A program made the position numbers and the translations under genes. The notes below the pieces were generated by a model, which saw only the letters and a program-made list of their open reading frames with translations, did no database searches and was not told the origin of the DNA. A stretch of 64,000 nucleotides of DNA from Tetramitus jugosus (taxonomy: Eukaryota; Heterolobosea; Eutetramitea; Acrasida; Vahlkampfiidae). The stretch spans positions 248,001-312,000 of the forward strand of contig OW569365.1 in the NCBI GenBank assembly GCA_937625935.1, written 5' to 3'. Position 1 is the first letter of the stretch. The number at the start of each line of letters is the position of its first letter. Positions 43,265 through 53,689 of the stretch are shown here, piece after piece.

Positions 43265-44200
43265 CTAAGATACGAAAGAACTCATATTCCGTTTCAAATA
43301 AGGTGCTCTACAGGAGGGGCATGAGAGTCTATTCACCATCGGATTGAATGACTCGAAGCTGGACAAACATTGTGCATGAAAACAATGAGTGCAACTAGTG
43401 ATGACACAAGGCTTGTTGCTATCATCCATGTCACACATACAAATCGGACACGCGTCATATCCTCTGGCTAAAGCTTTTTGATAAATAATATGCCACTTGT
43501 CTTCATCGAGATAAGACAACCTACTTTTCTGTAAATTATACTCAGTTTGAAGAAGCAACTGATCCACGGCTCTGTCTTGAGCCAACTGATGACTAATTAA
43601 TTTCTCATTCAAAGTGTGAATCTTCTTTGCGTAGTATTCCCTCTTCTTGACAGGATTTCTCTTGAGTAGGTCTTTTCGGAACATCCTTCGAGTCCTGTAA
43701 CCTCGCCACAAGCTTTGAATTCTTAGCAAATGTATGTATGTGAGTGAATGAGAAGACTCTATAGAATATTGTGGCAAGACGACATACCTCACTGCGCAGA
43801 GATGTAAATATACTTTTCTCGCTTCACCTGTTATTCGTTTCTTATATTCCTCTTTGCGGCACATGGGACACTGTAACTTGGCATCCATATTCATTCTCGT
43901 GAACCTTTCAAAGTTCCGAAAGCAATCAATATGAAAAATGTGGGAACAATCAAGTATCATTTGCTTCTCTTTCACTCCTAACGGTTCCATACATATGGGA
44001 CAAGGATCTGAGACATGATTTCGCTCAACAGCCAATCTTTCAATGGCTGTCCATTGTTCGGAAGAGAGCGGTGGTTCTGGAAGATCAACGATGCCCATTC
44101 TTTGAGCTAGAGAAAGCTTATTAGAGTTGCCTGATGCCCTTGTTGTACGTTTTGACCTGTTGCTACATCCTGGGAGAAGAAGAGATGAATTTTTCATCAT
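43265..44200 (-). CDS. RNF32: RNF32-like double-RING, IQ-motif protein
   Basis: Exons 43788-44200 and 43265-43721, with a 66-base intron (43722-43787, GTATGT..GCTAAG). The intron is a multiple of three without stops, so an uninterrupted reading hides it. Removing 22 residues gives 289 and joins LHLCAVR directly to IQSLWRGYRTRR, the IQ motif. Order: LAQRMGIVDLPEPPLSSEQW, RING1 (CPICMEPLG..CPMC), IQ motif, RING2 (CPICMCDMDD..CPSC). This matches animal RNF32 throughout (LAQKLGL, SCSHVFH, IQAYWRG). RING2 keeps C-x2-C, Cys-His and C-x2-C pairs. Animal RNF32 is testis-expressed and a likely ubiquitin ligase. The frame continues upstream of this ATG to 44254 and includes AVALQ, also present in animal RNF32, so a further 5' exon is likely. 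Confidence 0.9.
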   Translation of the reverse strand: MMKNSSLLLPGCSNRSKRTTRASGNSNKLSLAQRMGIVDLPEPPLSSEQWTAIERLAVERNHVSDPCPICMEPLGVKEKQMILDCSHIFHIDCFRNFERFTRMNMDAKLQCPMCRKEEYKKRITGEARKVYLHLCAVRYVVLPQYSIESSHSLTYIHLLRIQSLWRGYRTRRMFRKDLLKRNPVKKREYYAKKIHTLNEKLISHQLAQDRAVDQLLLQTEYNLQKSRLSYLDEDKWHIIYQKALARGYDACPICMCDMDDSNKPCVITSCTHCFHAQCLSSFESFNPMVNRLSCPSCRAPYLKRNMSSFVS

Positions 44201-44312
44201 CTCCTGCTGAAGAGCTACAGCGGTCCATAGTTTTTTGTTTTGAGATATGGAGGGCTGTCAGAGAACGCATTTAGAGTTAGTGTTGTCAGCTTTTTGAGCC
44301 AGAAGAACTCAC

Positions 44313-44495
44313 ATAAAGTGCAATGTTGTTCGTACATTGGATTTGAAAGTAGAGTGCGAGTATGGTGTGCTCGTCGTGTGATTCCTCTTGTTCATTTTCT
44401 TTGTCAAAGACAGAGGCACATCTTCGACACTGTCGTAAACGCCAAAGTTGGGCTTGCCGCGATTCGAACCATGGGCAATAATTGGATTGATTCAT
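44313..44495 (-). other. possible first coding exon of RNF32
   Basis: An ATG-started frame of 61 codons ends at a GTGAGT donor (44312). A 58-base intron with a CTAAC branch-like element would end at TGACAG (44255) and join it in frame to PSISQNKKLWTAVALQQE and the main RNF32 frame, giving 368 residues. The exon itself has a CRRC pair but no homology that I recognise. It could instead be a leader. Confidence 0.35.
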
Positions 44496-44718
44496 CGAGA
44501 GTAGTTCTCTTGTTTTTATTGTGATTATATATATGAATCACCATCACTACGTTACAACTTGAAATGATATACAACAAGAACAAGAACAACAACAATAACA
44601 ACATGAATCATCCATCACAACAGTGATATTAATACTACTCATAATCATACAAATAATGGCAACGATCATCCATATCTCCACCACCAATTCTTCTTCTTCT
44701 TCTTCTTCTTATACACTC
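44496..44718. other. gap with TTC repeat
   Basis: Between TMEM222 and RNF32, both on the minus strand. Contains a (TTC)n run at 44688-44710 and CAACAA-rich sequence. No gene seen. Confidence 0.4.
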
Positions 44719-45435
44719 TTATGAAAGAGACGTAGCTGTAAAAAACACAAACAACAACAACAACAGTGACAATAGAACGAGAATAACAAAGGGAGCATAG
44801 GTCTTGACTGTTCGATACGTGTCTACATGATGAGCACGCAAGAATGATTTCGTTCCCAGTTCTACAATGCCCCAATTGTTGCGATCCTCGTATTGCATCT
44901 CATTGAGACAACATTGGACAAAGTGATGACAATTGTTGAGGAAAAAATTGTACATTTTCTTCTTGTAGAGTCGTCTTGTTTTTTCAATGGCATTGTCCCA
45001 ACTCTTGGCTAATAATTGTGTATTGGTGGTGGTGGTGGTGGTGGTATGATGATGATGATGATGATGATGATTGTCATTGTCTTCAGTAGTATTGCTTGTA
45101 CTCGTGTTTGTATTGCCGCTGTTATTTGATTCATCATCATCATTATCATTGTCACTATGACTGTCGTTCAAGTCATCGATTGCATGTAATTGCTGTTGTT
45201 GTACTTGTTGTTGATGTCGTTTTTGTATGAATTGTGGATTCAATGGCAAGTATCGTGTCGGTGCTCCAAATGCAAACGCATCTACACTCACATAGTACGG
45301 TCCAGCAAAGTCATGAATAATGCCATGAGAGTCTGCAATGCCCATGTGACCAATAAATGGCATGAACCAACTCAGTAGAGGTATGGGTGTCCATACAATA
45401 CAGTATGGATATCGATCATTGGATGGATCAATCAT
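44719..45435 (-). CDS. TMEM222: TMEM222-like (DUF778) membrane protein
   Basis: Single exon, 238 residues from the ATG at 45435, chosen because the family block begins just after it. Seen: RYPYCIVWTPIPLLSWFMPFIGHMGI, then DFAGPYYVSVDAFAFGAPTRY, then after a low-complexity Asp/Asn/His/Thr insert (about 85-135) AWD-like SWDNAI, NNCHHFVQCCLNEM and one or two C-terminal membrane segments (VILVLLSLLLLLFVFF). This matches animal TMEM222 and plant DUF778 proteins. The Cys-His in NCHHFV sits where PPPDE-like peptidase folds keep catalytic residues, but enzyme activity is not shown. In plants RTH/RTE1 proteins of this family act on ethylene receptors at Golgi and ER membranes. Confidence 0.88.
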   Translation of the reverse strand: MIDPSNDRYPYCIVWTPIPLLSWFMPFIGHMGIADSHGIIHDFAGPYYVSVDAFAFGAPTRYLPLNPQFIQKRHQQQVQQQQLHAIDDLNDSHSDNDNDDDESNNSGNTNTSTSNTTEDNDNHHHHHHHHTTTTTTTNTQLLAKSWDNAIEKTRRLYKKKMYNFFLNNCHHFVQCCLNEMQYEDRNNWGIVELGTKSFLRAHHVDTYRTVKTYAPFVILVLLSLLLLLFVFFTATSLS

Positions 45436-45543
45436 TGTTCTGAGTTGTGTTTTTTGGATTGTTGTTGATTTTGTTGTGAACCACAATCCAAAAATAATAC
45501 ATAGAGGCTTTGTCTCATCAGAAAACCACACAAACAGAAAAGA

Positions 45544-47157
45544 ATGACAAACTATAGGCATGATTCTAGGCGATTGTATGAACTACCAACAACAATCAAT
45601 CAACAACTGAATGGTAGTAGTAGTAGTAGTACTAGCAATTATAATAATAATAATAATCATAGCAAGGATAATAATAATATGGGTGATGACAGTTACATTC
45701 CAAAAGACTTTTTCAGCAACATGTCCATCAATGAACACGTTCATCATCAATCATTGTACACGATCATGAATTGTACTCTACCCATGATTCATCAATGCAT
45801 TCTCGTTCTCTTATTCTTCACCATTCAATACTATCAACAAATACAACAACAACAACCATCATCATCATGGAGTAACAATCAAAACAATCACAATCATCAC
45901 AATAATTATACACTATCATTCTCATTTCTATTGATATTGGTGATATCATTGATTATGAACTTCTCACAATTCATCATATTGTCACTCTTTGTGTACAGCA
46001 TGTCACCAGTGATTCAATCATTGACCAGTACATTCTCTCATGACACAATCTATGTCACCAGTTGTCTCTTTTTTCTCATTCATCTCATTTCATTTGACTA
46101 TGAATACTTTATACCACCATCACCACAAATACAACAACAAATACAACAACAAATACAATCAACAAGTGCAAGTACTACGAACACTAGTACAAGCAATAAT
46201 AAGGATCACACTACTACCACTACTACTACTACAAACATGAACACAAATCAAAGTAATAACAATCATAGCAATAATCATAGTAATGCAATAAGCATGTTGG
46301 CTCCGAGTCCCATGACTCCCATGACTCCAGTGACTTCACTACCCATCTCACAAGATGTCTTTTCATCATTCAACAATCACAATAACAACAACAAACAGAG
46401 AAGAAGAAGATTGCCCTTGTTATCATCTCTCACATCATCATCATCTTCTACCATCAACCAGAATAGCGACAACAACAACAATAACAACATTTCATCAAAA
46501 TCCAAAGAGAAGCAACAACAACAACAGAATCATCCTACGAAAGATCACAACAACAACAACAACAACAATCATACAACGAATACAGTTATTGTTGGTAGTC
46601 AAAACAGTTCAAGTAGTAGTGCATCATTAGATGAGCAACCATTGAATGGAGCATTGAGTATCGGATGTTTATTTATACCATTGATTCTCATGGGTAGTAT
46701 GAACAATAGACATACCTCAATGATGATGAGTCATAGCATGGAATTTTATCACTTGTTTCTCTATGTTCATCTGTTGTTTCTCGGTATTCTACCATTGAGA
46801 AGATTCATGTATCGACTCACAATGGACTATCCATGGTTTTCATTTATTCAATGGTCATTGGTTGCCATGGTGTTGTATCATACGAGACATTGGCTATTCA
46901 TCACTTCTTCTGCTACTACTGCTGCCAGTACTACTACTACTACTAGTACTAGTACTAGTACTGACAATACAGTTGTACTAGTAGAGATGATGATTATGAA
47001 ATCGTGTTGGATCATGATACTATTATTGTTGTTTGGTGCACTATTCTACTGGTATGTGCATCGATATCACAAAAAGTTGATTAGTGGGCCATGGGATGAA
47101 GCGAAACTTCATTTTGATTCCTCTGTGATGCAATCTCAAATGACAATGACATCATAA
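45544..47157 (+). CDS. PIGC: PIG-C/GPI2, GPI-GlcNAc transferase subunit
   Basis: Single exon, 537 residues, nearly twice human PIG-C (297). Seen: several membrane segments (about 76-105 and 119-150), the family core SPVIQSLTSTFSHDTIYVTS followed by FFLIHLISFDYE (about 152-190), further membrane segments (about 375-500) and the closing GPWDEA motif (514-519). Human PIG-C has [30 protein letters not shown] and GPWDEAE. A 180-residue Asn/Gln/Thr/Ser insert sits after the DYE block. The protein is part of the ER complex that adds GlcNAc to phosphatidylinositol, the first step of GPI-anchor making. It is divergent from TMEM222, with about 110 bases between starts. Confidence 0.92.
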   Translation: MTNYRHDSRRLYELPTTINQQLNGSSSSSTSNYNNNNNHSKDNNNMGDDSYIPKDFFSNMSINEHVHHQSLYTIMNCTLPMIHQCILVLLFFTIQYYQQIQQQQPSSSWSNNQNNHNHHNNYTLSFSFLLILVISLIMNFSQFIILSLFVYSMSPVIQSLTSTFSHDTIYVTSCLFFLIHLISFDYEYFIPPSPQIQQQIQQQIQSTSASTTNTSTSNNKDHTTTTTTTTNMNTNQSNNNHSNNHSNAISMLAPSPMTPMTPVTSLPISQDVFSSFNNHNNNNKQRRRRLPLLSSLTSSSSSTINQNSDNNNNNNISSKSKEKQQQQQNHPTKDHNNNNNNNHTTNTVIVGSQNSSSSSASLDEQPLNGALSIGCLFIPLILMGSMNNRHTSMMMSHSMEFYHLFLYVHLLFLGILPLRRFMYRLTMDYPWFSFIQWSLVAMVLYHTRHWLFITSSATTAASTTTTTSTSTSTDNTVVLVEMMIMKSCWIMILLLLFGALFYWYVHRYHKKLISGPWDEAKLHFDSSVMQSQMTMTS

Positions 47158-47250
47158 ATCAATTCATATTCACAATTCTTATTCACACTTCTTATTATTT
47201 GTAAATGTGTGATTGTGTGTGGTATCTCTCAATCTCAACCCCATTCTTAT

Positions 47251-47296
47251 TTCTCTTTATCTCTCTTTATCTCTCTTTATCTCTCTTCATCTCTCA
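47251..47296 (+). repeat. tandem 10-base repeat, CTCTCTTTAT type
   Basis: About four and a half copies of CTCTCTTTAT in the region past the PIG-C stop; the fourth copy reads CTCTCTTCAT. Confidence 0.85.
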
Positions 47297-47327
47297 TTCA
47301 ATCAATGACTGTCCACCATCAGCGCGT

Positions 47328-48056
47328 TTAGAAACATTCGGACATGGCGTACTGTTGAGTCAATTGTTGTTCATTGTTGCAATCATACAATGGCTTATTC
47401 AATTTTTGATTGACAATATTGTGCAAATCACACACATAATGTTTCATTGTATACTTGTTGTTGTTGTTGTTGTTATGGATGAATTGTGTTTTCATGAGAG
47501 AGAATGGATGTTGATTGAGAATGAGTTGAAAATCAGCAGCACACGTAGGACATGGGAACAATTGAGATACTAAATGAAGCAATTCATTCATTTTCTTTTC
47601 CTTGTCAGTGTCACCCAATATGTTGTTATTATTGTTGTTATTGTCCATCTTATGATTGTCCATATTGTTTGCATGTTGAGCCAAAATGTGCAAGAATTTC
47701 CATGTGGCACGTCCAACATCCTCTCTCGACAATAGAGAAGCCTTGTTGATTGCATTTGCTGATGATGATGATGATGATGTTTTTAGACTGCATGTAGTCT
47801 CTCCTTCTCCTGCTTCATGTTTATTATTGTTAATGTTGTCAGAGAGTTTCTGGGCATGATTGTAGGAGGATAGTGATGAAGGTGATGATAGAATCATGTA
47901 TCGAATCAAGTAGAATGCAGTGAACAGACACAATAGGAACAGAACAAAAAGGAATATGAGTGATTTTTTCTTGTTCTTATTGTTGTTGTTGTTGCGACTC
48001 GTATGTTGAGGATAGGGTGAGAGATCAGAAATGGTGATTGGAAGTGTTGGAATCAT
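47328..48056 (-). CDS. Erv-type FAD sulfhydryl oxidase with N-terminal membrane anchor
   Basis: Single exon, 242 residues. One membrane segment at about 31-54, then an Asn-rich linker. The Erv core starts at GRATWKFLHILAQHA (113-), keeps the redox pair C169-P-T-C172 in LFPCPTCAADF, and then VCDLHNIVNQKLNKPLYDC with the structural C209-x16-C226 pair. The family moves electrons from dithiols to oxygen through FAD. A membrane anchor and no mitochondrial-type CxxC shuttle suggest an ER enzyme like yeast Erv2 rather than Erv1/ALR (inference). Two Asn runs interrupt loops of the core. A final EC near the end could be a shuttle cysteine. Confidence 0.92.
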   Translation of the reverse strand: MIPTLPITISDLSPYPQHTSRNNNNNKNKKKSLIFLFVLFLLCLFTAFYLIRYMILSSPSSLSSYNHAQKLSDNINNNKHEAGEGETTCSLKTSSSSSSANAINKASLLSREDVGRATWKFLHILAQHANNMDNHKMDNNNNNNNILGDTDKEKKMNELLHLVSQLFPCPTCAADFQLILNQHPFSLMKTQFIHNNNNNNKYTMKHYVCDLHNIVNQKLNKPLYDCNNEQQLTQQYAMSECF

Positions 48057-48311
48057 TGTTGATTTGACGCGATTGTTTTGTTGTGTTTCTTGTTGTTGGT
48101 TCGGTCGTATACCTTTTGAATTTCAATCAGTGTTTTCTTGTTTTTTCGGAATTGGGGTCGGGAAGCATTCACATGTTTGAACACCGCACTTGACCTGGCG
48201 TTTGCCGCTCAAAAAGTGTCTCCGCTAAAAGAGCTCCGATCACTTCGAGCTACGATTCGAACATGCTGTGTGATCCATTTTGTGTCTCTTGTTGGAAGAA
48301 TTCAATCAAAC

Positions 48312-51091
48312 ATGTCATCCAATAGACCGAGTGGAGAAGAGAGAATAGAAATATTTTGTAGATTTAGGCCAGTGTCCAAGTCTTCAACTGTTTCAACTTA
48401 CAAGATTGCACAAACTTTTGATAACAGCACTATTGAATTCTTGAAACCAAAGCAACACGGAGTAGGACATGTGAATAACTCTCGGGAGACTTATGATTTT
48501 CAGTTCAATGGGATTTTTGACACGGACGTGACTCAGGATGATGTTTATGATCGTTGTGCAAAGAAGTGTGTCGCGAGGTATGTGCCTTATCTCTTTTTGA
48601 TACTTGGCGTTTGAATAAATCTAATCCAACTGTTTGTAGTGCTCTCGAGGGTTACAACAGCACCCTGTTTGCCTATGGACAAACGGGTAGTGGTAAAACT
48701 TGGACCATGACAGGTGGAAGTGTTCATTACAAGGATAGAGGTGTCATTCCGAGAGCTATTTCTCACATTTTTGAGGAGATTGCCAACCGACCCGAAGTGG
48801 AATTTAATCTATACGTGAGTTACATGGAAATATACAATAACCAACCTTATGATCTACTTGATAAAAACAGAGACATTAAGGATTTAAAGGATCTGAAGTA
48901 AGTGATTCTGGTTGGATTGTATGTTGTACATGATGAAATGTTATTGAACCGTGATTTGATTTTCTAAAGAAAACTAGTTTTACAAGAAGACAAGGAGGGA
49001 ACTATCCATTTCAAAAACTATCATCCCATACCCGTTAGATCTGAAGAAGAAGCTTTAGAAATACTCTTTGTTGGAGACCAGAATAGAGCACTCTCAGAAA
49101 CTCAGATGAACGAAGCTTCTTCTCGTTCTCATTGTATATTCACTATGCATATTGAATCAAAAGCCCCAAATTCGAACACCTTCAAAGCATCAAAGATGCA
49201 TCTCGTTGATCTTGCCGGTTCAGAAAGAGTTTATAAGTCAGGATCAACAGGTCAGACCCTAAGTGAAGCCAAGAATATTAATTTGTCACTTCACTTTCTA
49301 GAACAAGTTATTGTAGCTCTCTCTGAAAAACAGGAACACATTCCCTATCGAAATTCAACCATCACTTGGTTGTTGCGTGATAGTTTAGGCGGAAATTGCA
49401 AAACAGTAATGGTAGCTACTCTCAATCCCTCAAGGGAACATTTGGAGGAAACTATCTCAACTTGCAGATTTGCTCAAAGAGTGGCATCCATTAAACAGCA
49501 AGCTATGGTCAACGAAAGAGTTGATCCTGTTGTCCAAATTACTCAATTGAAACGAAAAGTGGTTCAATTGGAAGAAGAATTGGCTTTCTTGAAAGGCGAG
49601 GGAAAAAATAGAGAAGAAATTGACAACAACGAGAGGGCGATCATTAGACAAAAGGTAGAAGAATATGTTGCAGACAAAGATAATCTCTCAGAATTAAATT
49701 TGGGAGGAGATCATTTGAGAATCAAAGAAGCCTTTATCATATTCAAACAATTGTTAATTCAAGCGAGAAAGAAACGGCCTGGGCCAAGTTCAGAAACTAC
49801 GAACATAAGTGTGGAGATTGAGAAGACTCCTCAACAAACTCCTACAATGAAGCCTCAATCCAATCCAATACAAGCTCAAGTTGTTCCCATAAGTATTCAA
49901 GAGCAACTGAAGAACCTTACACTAGGTGTCGAGTTGCGAGACCGAGAAATTGAGATATTGGTGAGCATGTTGGACAAAAAGAGTAAGGAAAGGAATGAAG
50001 TGGCTATCCAAACGATGGACTATGAATCAGGAGTTTCCAGGACAGAACTTAGAGATTTTCCAGTAGAACGAAGCGAAGATTCAACTAATGAGAACTTTAC
50101 TAAGGAAACGATTAACAATCGAATAGAAAAAGAGAAGGAAAGGGTTCTTCGAACCTCAAAGCCAACCTATGAGTATTCAAACGAAAAAGTCATGCAGTTG
50201 GCGAGTACTCATGGAATGATTAGTAGGGCGAAAGCTTTTGAAGTGTTCCGGAAGAGCTATCGACAAAATAGTGTAATAGAAAAGAACAAGTCGTTGCTGA
50301 AAGACAAAATCGACGAAGCAAAAGGAATAGGAAAAGAATTAGAACAAACCAAGTACTTCGTCAACAAGTTAAAAGAGCAATTAGTTAGACGGAGAACTGA
50401 GAGAGCAGCACAAGGTCTGATGAACCCAGATAAAGTGTCAAGTGAAGATGAGGATGAAGAGAGGATAAAGGAAGAGATGATTGAACAGCGGGACCAATAC
50501 AACAAACTGATGGAACGAATGCAAAGTTTAAAGAAAGAGATCAAGTACATGCAGAACGCCCTCAAGAGCAGCGCTGAAAAAGTACAAAAGGACTTCCAAC
50601 AGTGGTACGCCACCACACATGGTCAATTTGATGCTCAAGATTCTTCGACATATCAAGACAACATGGATAACTATAACACTGAGAGTGATTTTATTCCGAA
50701 GAAAAAGTCAACTGAAGAGTCGCCCAGAAGTTCGCTACGAGCTTCACTAGAGGAGTCGACAAAGTCATGGTCAGACACTAGAAGTGTGATGAGTAGTTCC
50801 ACTGACAGATCAAGTGCCTTATCTACTGCAACTTCACGGAGCAATCTTTCTTCACTCTATTCCTATCAATCAGGTTCAACAAAACCTGATCGAGATATAG
50901 ACGTGCGCCAAGCATGGGGAGATCCAGTCAAGGAATATGATTCAACATCAACTAAGGATGGATCGAATGATTTCAAATCACGACTTGGCTCTTACTTGAG
51001 CATGAAAACCAATGTGCAACGAACGTCAGAGCAAACATCGAGTGTCCAGCCTAAACGGATGAGTTTGTTGGACAGAGCTCGGAATCTGTAA
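48312..51091 (+). CDS. KIF6: kinesin-9 family motor, KIF6-like
   Basis: Three exons: 48312-48577, 48640-48897 and 48970-51091, with introns of 62 and 72 bases. Product 881 residues. Start is the first ATG in frame. Motor: [21 protein letters not shown]-loop GQTGSGKT (102-109), SSRSH (225-229) and DLAGSE (255-260), with [14 protein letters not shown] and [14 protein letters not shown]. The spacer [16 protein letters not shown] and FAQRVASIK fit KIF6 better than KIF9. The motor is N-terminal, followed by coiled coils (about 380-640) and a Ser-rich basic tail. Kinesin-9 motors work in the axoneme and are largely confined to flagellated organisms. Confidence 0.95.
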
Positions 51092-51185
51092 ACCCCCTCC
51101 TTCTTAAAACAACATAAATCTGTCTTGGTCAACCAATATGGATGACAAGTATGTCTCTAAATGGTACTTTGCACAATGTGAAATG

Positions 51186-51857
51186 TTAAATCGCATATGA
51201 TGACCAAAGCAAGGAATTGAGTATGATTTGTGCTCCTGCTGGCTGATTCTTATTCCAACTCTCTGTTATCAGCTCATTATTCACAGCAAAGAAATTCAAT
51301 ATCACTACTCTTTCCTTGTCGCACCGCACAGCAATTGCTGGTATATTGTCTGGCCATGTTGCCAGTAACTTATTCTTTCCATCTTTTGTGTGCTTGAACG
51401 GTGACCTGCACCTATACTTTCCGAGAATAAATCGGTCCACTCCCTTTACAATCGGATGAGCCTTATCTAACACAATCATTGGATTGTCAGCTGTTGAATA
51501 GTCGTGCTGTGGTGACCCTAGCGCACATGGGCACATGTCGCTGTCAGCCAGTTTTCCCTTCAATGACAACCCACCACTGTTTGCAAACGTAGTGATGACA
51601 AGACCACCATTGTTCTTCTCGACAAACTCGGCCAACAAGTCTCCCAGAACGGTGCGATCCACGAAATTACTACTATTGGAGAATGCCAAGATGGCACTAT
51701 ATTCGAATAGTTTGCTCTTTGTAATCATCTTCTTGTTTGCATTAAACTTGTCAACACATTCGGCATCAATACCCAATCTCTTGACTTCATCATCCACTAG
51801 TTTACGAACATTTTCAATGCGTTCATCTCTGTCGCCACCCAATATCAATATACGAAT
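51186..51857 (-). CDS. unknown protein, possible glutamine-amidotransferase-like fold; first exon missing
   Basis: The last exon encodes about 223 residues and begins right after a TTGTAG acceptor (51858) with IRILILGGDRDERIENVRKL. The frame has a stop just upstream of the acceptor, so at least one 5' exon must lie to the right. A tiny exon near 51930-51965 with a GTTTGT donor is possible but weak. Seen: a Rossmann-like start, YSAILAFSNS, GGLVITTFANSGG, HPIVKGVDRFILGKYR and a C-terminal AIAVRCDKERVVILNFFAVNNE. This order recalls ThuA or other class I amidotransferase-like proteins, but no catalytic triad is clear. Function not assigned. Confidence 0.65.
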   Translation of the reverse strand: MRILILGGDRDERIENVRKLVDDEVKRLGIDAECVDKFNANKKMITKSKLFEYSAILAFSNSSNFVDRTVLGDLLAEFVEKNNGGLVITTFANSGGLSLKGKLADSDMCPCALGSPQHDYSTADNPMIVLDKAHPIVKGVDRFILGKYRCRSPFKHTKDGKNKLLATWPDNIPAIAVRCDKERVVILNFFAVNNELITESWNKNQPAGAQIILNSLLWSSYAI

Positions 51858-51934
51858 CTACAATAACCAAACCAGCAATAGATAAAATACACATGAACAC
51901 AATCAATATGCAATTGGTTAATAAATATTGTGAC

Positions 51935-52937
51935 TCATACAAACAATACTACGAAAAAACAACAACATACGGTTCTGCGCGGTGTCGTCACAAACTTGTG
52001 ACTCAACACTGATGAATCTCTCGTGATGTAGAATGAAGCAATATCGAGCATTTCTGACTGAGAAAGAACACACGTCGGTCTCACAAGCTTCACAAAATCC
52101 ACTTGATCCATCAACGGATACCTCACTGCATAAATCAAATCACCCAACACTCGAATCAACAATTGTGTCTGTGGTGACAGCATGGACAACTCTTGTGAAC
52201 TCATATTACTACTGCTGCTCATATTCGTATTTCTACTACTACTACTACTACTATTGCTATGATAATGATGATAATGATGATTGCCTCTCTCACATTGAGT
52301 GACTCCCCAGTTGACAATGGCTTGAAACAGAGCAATCTCTGAAATGTTGATTGCATTGTCACTCACAATAGCATACACATCATCATGACACAAATCATAA
52401 AATGCGTGCAACCGGTTGTCTTCACTGTTCACATCCAACAATCGACTCGCATTGTGCAAAATGTACTTTAGTGAATTGACCTCCAATGTTCTCATGCTGT
52501 ACAGTCGTGCATGAACAAACGTACTGAAAATGTTGTCATCATTGAGACAATGTTCACTCATGTATCTCTCACATGTCTGTTCAAGTGAATTGATGCTGTA
52601 CTTGTTGGCCAAATTTGAAATTTCAATCACGTTGCCCAGTGTAATATTGTCCACAATCTTATCAATGTACATGTATTTGAGAAAGATGAGAAATGCTTCT
52701 ATACTACACTCTCTCTCATCAATCACTGTCATGTTATTATTCGCATTATTATTAGTATTATTATTAGTATTGTTGTTAGTATTATTGTTGCTATTATTAT
52801 TTTGATTGTTGTGAGCGACAGTATCATCATGTGAGAATATGGCTGCTGCTGCAGCTGCTGCTGTCGTTGTTGTGGTAATAGTAGTAGAAGAAGGTGACAA
52901 TGGTGTTGTGATTGAGTGTTCACCACTATTGTGTGAA

Positions 52938-52971
<34 letters not shown>

Positions 52972-53657
52972 GGATGAATGGATGATGATTATTATTGTTA
53001 CTGGTGGTAGTGGCGGTGGTTCTAGTAGTGGTTGTGAATAATGGATTGTAAAACATGTTCCGAAACACTGTACTCCTTGCTAGAATGAGCTTATGAGCAT
53101 AGATGCGTTCATTCTTGACAAGAAAACAAACATCAGGCACCATTTCCAAATTGTTCATTGACCATAACAAGTGTTGTTCCAATGGTGTGACTGCTGATGA
53201 CAATTCAACATTGCTATTATTATTATTGTTGTTGTTGTTGTTGTTGTATTCTTGTTCATCGACTGTATCGCCATTATTTTTATGATCACTCAACATCATG
53301 TTGGATTGACTATTATTATTACTACTACTACTACTACTATTGATAATGTTGTTATGAGTGCCATCCATCATTGTCATCATCATTGAATGATAATTGGTAG
53401 ATGATGAGGAGGGAGATGGAGATGACGATGATGACTGATGTTGTTGCATCTGAGATAGTGAAGAAACAATAGATGTTGTTGCTGTTGTTGGATTGAAAAA
53501 CAAGTGACTATAGGGTGATGACAATGATGGTGAATGAGTTGTCACTTGTTGTTGTTGGAAATGTTGATGATGATGATGATGATGATAGGGATGATAGGAT
53601 GGAGATGTAGAGGAATGATCAGATAATGAAGAGGGTACAGGTGATTGTGGATGATGA

Positions 53658-53689
<32 letters not shown>

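Noticed and set aside
44461-44470. GGTTCGAATC on the minus strand, like a tRNA B box
   Set aside because: Flanking bases do not form a T-stem and no A box or acceptor stem is found.
44240-44524. 94-codon plus-strand frame between RNF32 and TMEM222
   Set aside because: Overlaps the likely RNF32 5' exon on the other strand and shows no recognisable features.
48138-48311. In-frame extension upstream of the KIF6 ATG
   Set aside because: Has no ATG, and kinesin-9 proteins start only a few residues before the first motor strand.
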